Assembly: GCA_018335765.1 (NCBI GenBank)
Contig: JAGXRU010000250.1
Coordinates: 1 to 5,869, forward strand
Length of the DNA: 5,869 nucleotides
Direction: 5' to 3'
DNA from: Alkaliphilus sp.
Lineage (GTDB): Bacteria > Bacillota > Clostridia > Peptostreptococcales > Thermotaleaceae
Shown piece after piece: positions 4,945 to 5,869 of the stretch. The translations under genes and the position numbers were made by a program. Under the pieces are notes generated by a model that saw only the letters and a program-made list of their open reading frames with translations, did no database searches and was not told where the DNA came from. Positions within the stretch are counted from its first letter, which is position 1, and each line of letters opens with the position of its first letter.

Positions 4945-5869
4945 ATGTCAACAGTGGTAATAGTTGGTGCTCAGTGGGGAGACGAAGGTAAAGGTAAGAT
5001 AATAGATTATTTAGCAGGCGAAGCAGATGTGGTAGTTAGAGCACAGGGTGGAAATAATGCGGGTCATACAGTAGTGGTAGAAGATAAAAAATATGCCCTT
5101 CACTTAATACCTTCAGGTATTCTATATCCAAACACAGTAAATGTTATCGGTAATGGTGTAGTTTTTGATCCGGAAGGATTCTTAAAAGAAGTAGAAAACC
5201 TTGAGTCACGGGGTATATCAACTGATAATATTAAAATCAGTGATAGGGCTCATGTGATTCTCCCATATCATAGAGTTATTGATGCTCTTTCTGAAAATGC
5301 TCGGGGAGAAGATTTGATAGGCACTACAAAAAAGGGAATAGGACCATGTTACATGGACAAGGTTGAGCGATCAGGCATAAGAATTTGTGATTTAATGGAC
5401 AGAAATATTTTTATAGACAGAGTTTCAAAACAAATAGAAAGAAAAAATAGTATTATTGAAAAGATTTATGGTGGGCAACCGCTGGATAAAAATGAAATTA
5501 TCAATCAATACATAGACTATGCTGACAGAATCAGAAAATATGTGGATGATACCACCGTAATTGTATATGAGGCTGTAAAAGCCGGTAAAAAAGTATTGTT
5601 TGAAGGAGCACAAGGAACCTTGCTAGATATAGATCTAGGCACCTATCCATATGTAACCAGCTCCCATCCGATATCAGGCGGCTTTACAGTGGGTTCGGGC
5701 ATAGGGCCAACCATGATAGAAGAAGTGCTAGGCATAATAAAAGCCTATACCACCAGAGTTGGAAAGGGTCCTTTTGTAACAGAGTTAGATAATGAGATTG
5801 GTGAACGTATTCGTATTGTTGGAAATGAATTTGGTACCACTACAGGCAGACCGAGAAGATGTGGATGGT
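4945..5869 (+). CDS. purA: Adenylosuccinate synthetase, 5' part (runs off the window)
   Basis: PurA joins IMP and aspartate using GTP to form adenylosuccinate, the first committed step from IMP to AMP. The frame is open from the ATG at 4945 to the window end: 308 complete codons out of a usual 425-430, so about 120 residues are missing. It begins MSTVVIVGAQWGDEGKGKI, with the GDEGKGK nucleotide loop at 12-18 and catalytic D13. QGGNNAGHT follows at 34-42 with catalytic H41. GTTKKGIGP (126-134) and YMDKVERSGIR (136-146) carry the second family signature and the IMP-site lysine K139. FEGAQG (219-224) and GTTTGRPRRCGW (297-308) belong to the IMP/aspartate-binding loops. AGGTG (4934-4938) lies six bases before the ATG, within AAGGCAGGTG. 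The gene has its own promoter and is separated from the upstream gene by a terminator. No frameshift or odd residue is visible. Confidence 0.97.
   Translation, partial: MSTVVIVGAQWGDEGKGKIIDYLAGEADVVVRAQGGNNAGHTVVVEDKKYALHLIPSGILYPNTVNVIGNGVVFDPEGFLKEVENLESRGISTDNIKISDRAHVILPYHRVIDALSENARGEDLIGTTKKGIGPCYMDKVERSGIRICDLMDRNIFIDRVSKQIERKNSIIEKIYGGQPLDKNEIINQYIDYADRIRKYVDDTTVIVYEAVKAGKKVLFEGAQGTLLDIDLGTYPYVTSSHPISGGFTVGSGIGPTMIEEVLGIIKAYTTRVGKGPFVTELDNEIGERIRIVGNEFGTTTGRPRRCGW

Noticed and set aside
5425..5613. Minus-strand 62-residue frame inside purA
   Set aside because: It is an antisense shadow of purA, which is open throughout and carries all expected motifs.
1..5869. A previously undescribed multi-gene system
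   Set aside because: The gene order and products match a well-known core chromosomal block of Firmicutes. Apart from the unexplained small DUF1858 protein and the spacer motifs, nothing points to a new defence, mobile or biosynthetic system.

Overview
This is a low-GC Firmicutes chromosomal segment, most likely from a member of the class Clostridia. The grounds are the AT-rich base composition, strong AGGAGG-type ribosome binding sites, sigma-A-like promoters and, above all, the gene order. Every gene is on the plus strand. The order DUF2232 membrane protein (YybS-like) - gdpP - rplI - dnaB - [small DUF1858 protein] - purA matches the conserved Bacillus/Clostridium block in which yybS, yybT (gdpP), rplI and the replicative helicase gene lie close together, near purA. 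I cannot name a genus from the sequence alone.

Positions 1-4274 look like the distal part of one operon. It holds the 3' end of a polytopic membrane protein gene, the c-di-AMP phosphodiesterase gdpP with all of its DHH/DHHA1 metal ligands, rplI (bL9) overlapping gdpP by one base, and a complete, intein-free dnaB helicase gene. The gaps inside this block are only 28 and 42 bases, and none contains a terminator-like hairpin.

Positions 4275-4507 are a 233-base AT-rich spacer with no gene. It carries three tandem, same-direction DnaA-box-like 9-mers (4327-4355), two of which fit TTATNCACA exactly on the minus strand. Downstream lie two promoter candidates, at 4378-4406 and 4461-4469. They drive a 69-residue DUF1858 protein with a CxxC motif, which ends at a strong hairpin terminator (4719-4761).

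Positions 4762-4944 are the purA promoter region. They hold a good extended -10 promoter (TTGACT, 17 bases, TAGTAT), two PurBox-like CGAA elements on either side of it, and a short leader hairpin. purA (adenylosuccinate synthetase) starts at 4945 and runs off the window after 308 codons.

Functionally the window combines second-messenger turnover (GdpP), translation (bL9), replication (DnaB) and AMP synthesis (PurA), which is ordinary core-genome content. I see no mobile element, CRISPR array, tRNA or rRNA gene, and no convincing new multi-gene system. The points worth checking are the DnaA-box cluster behind the helicase gene, the PurBox-like sites around the purA promoter, the small redox-type protein between dnaB and purA, and two very short ORFs.
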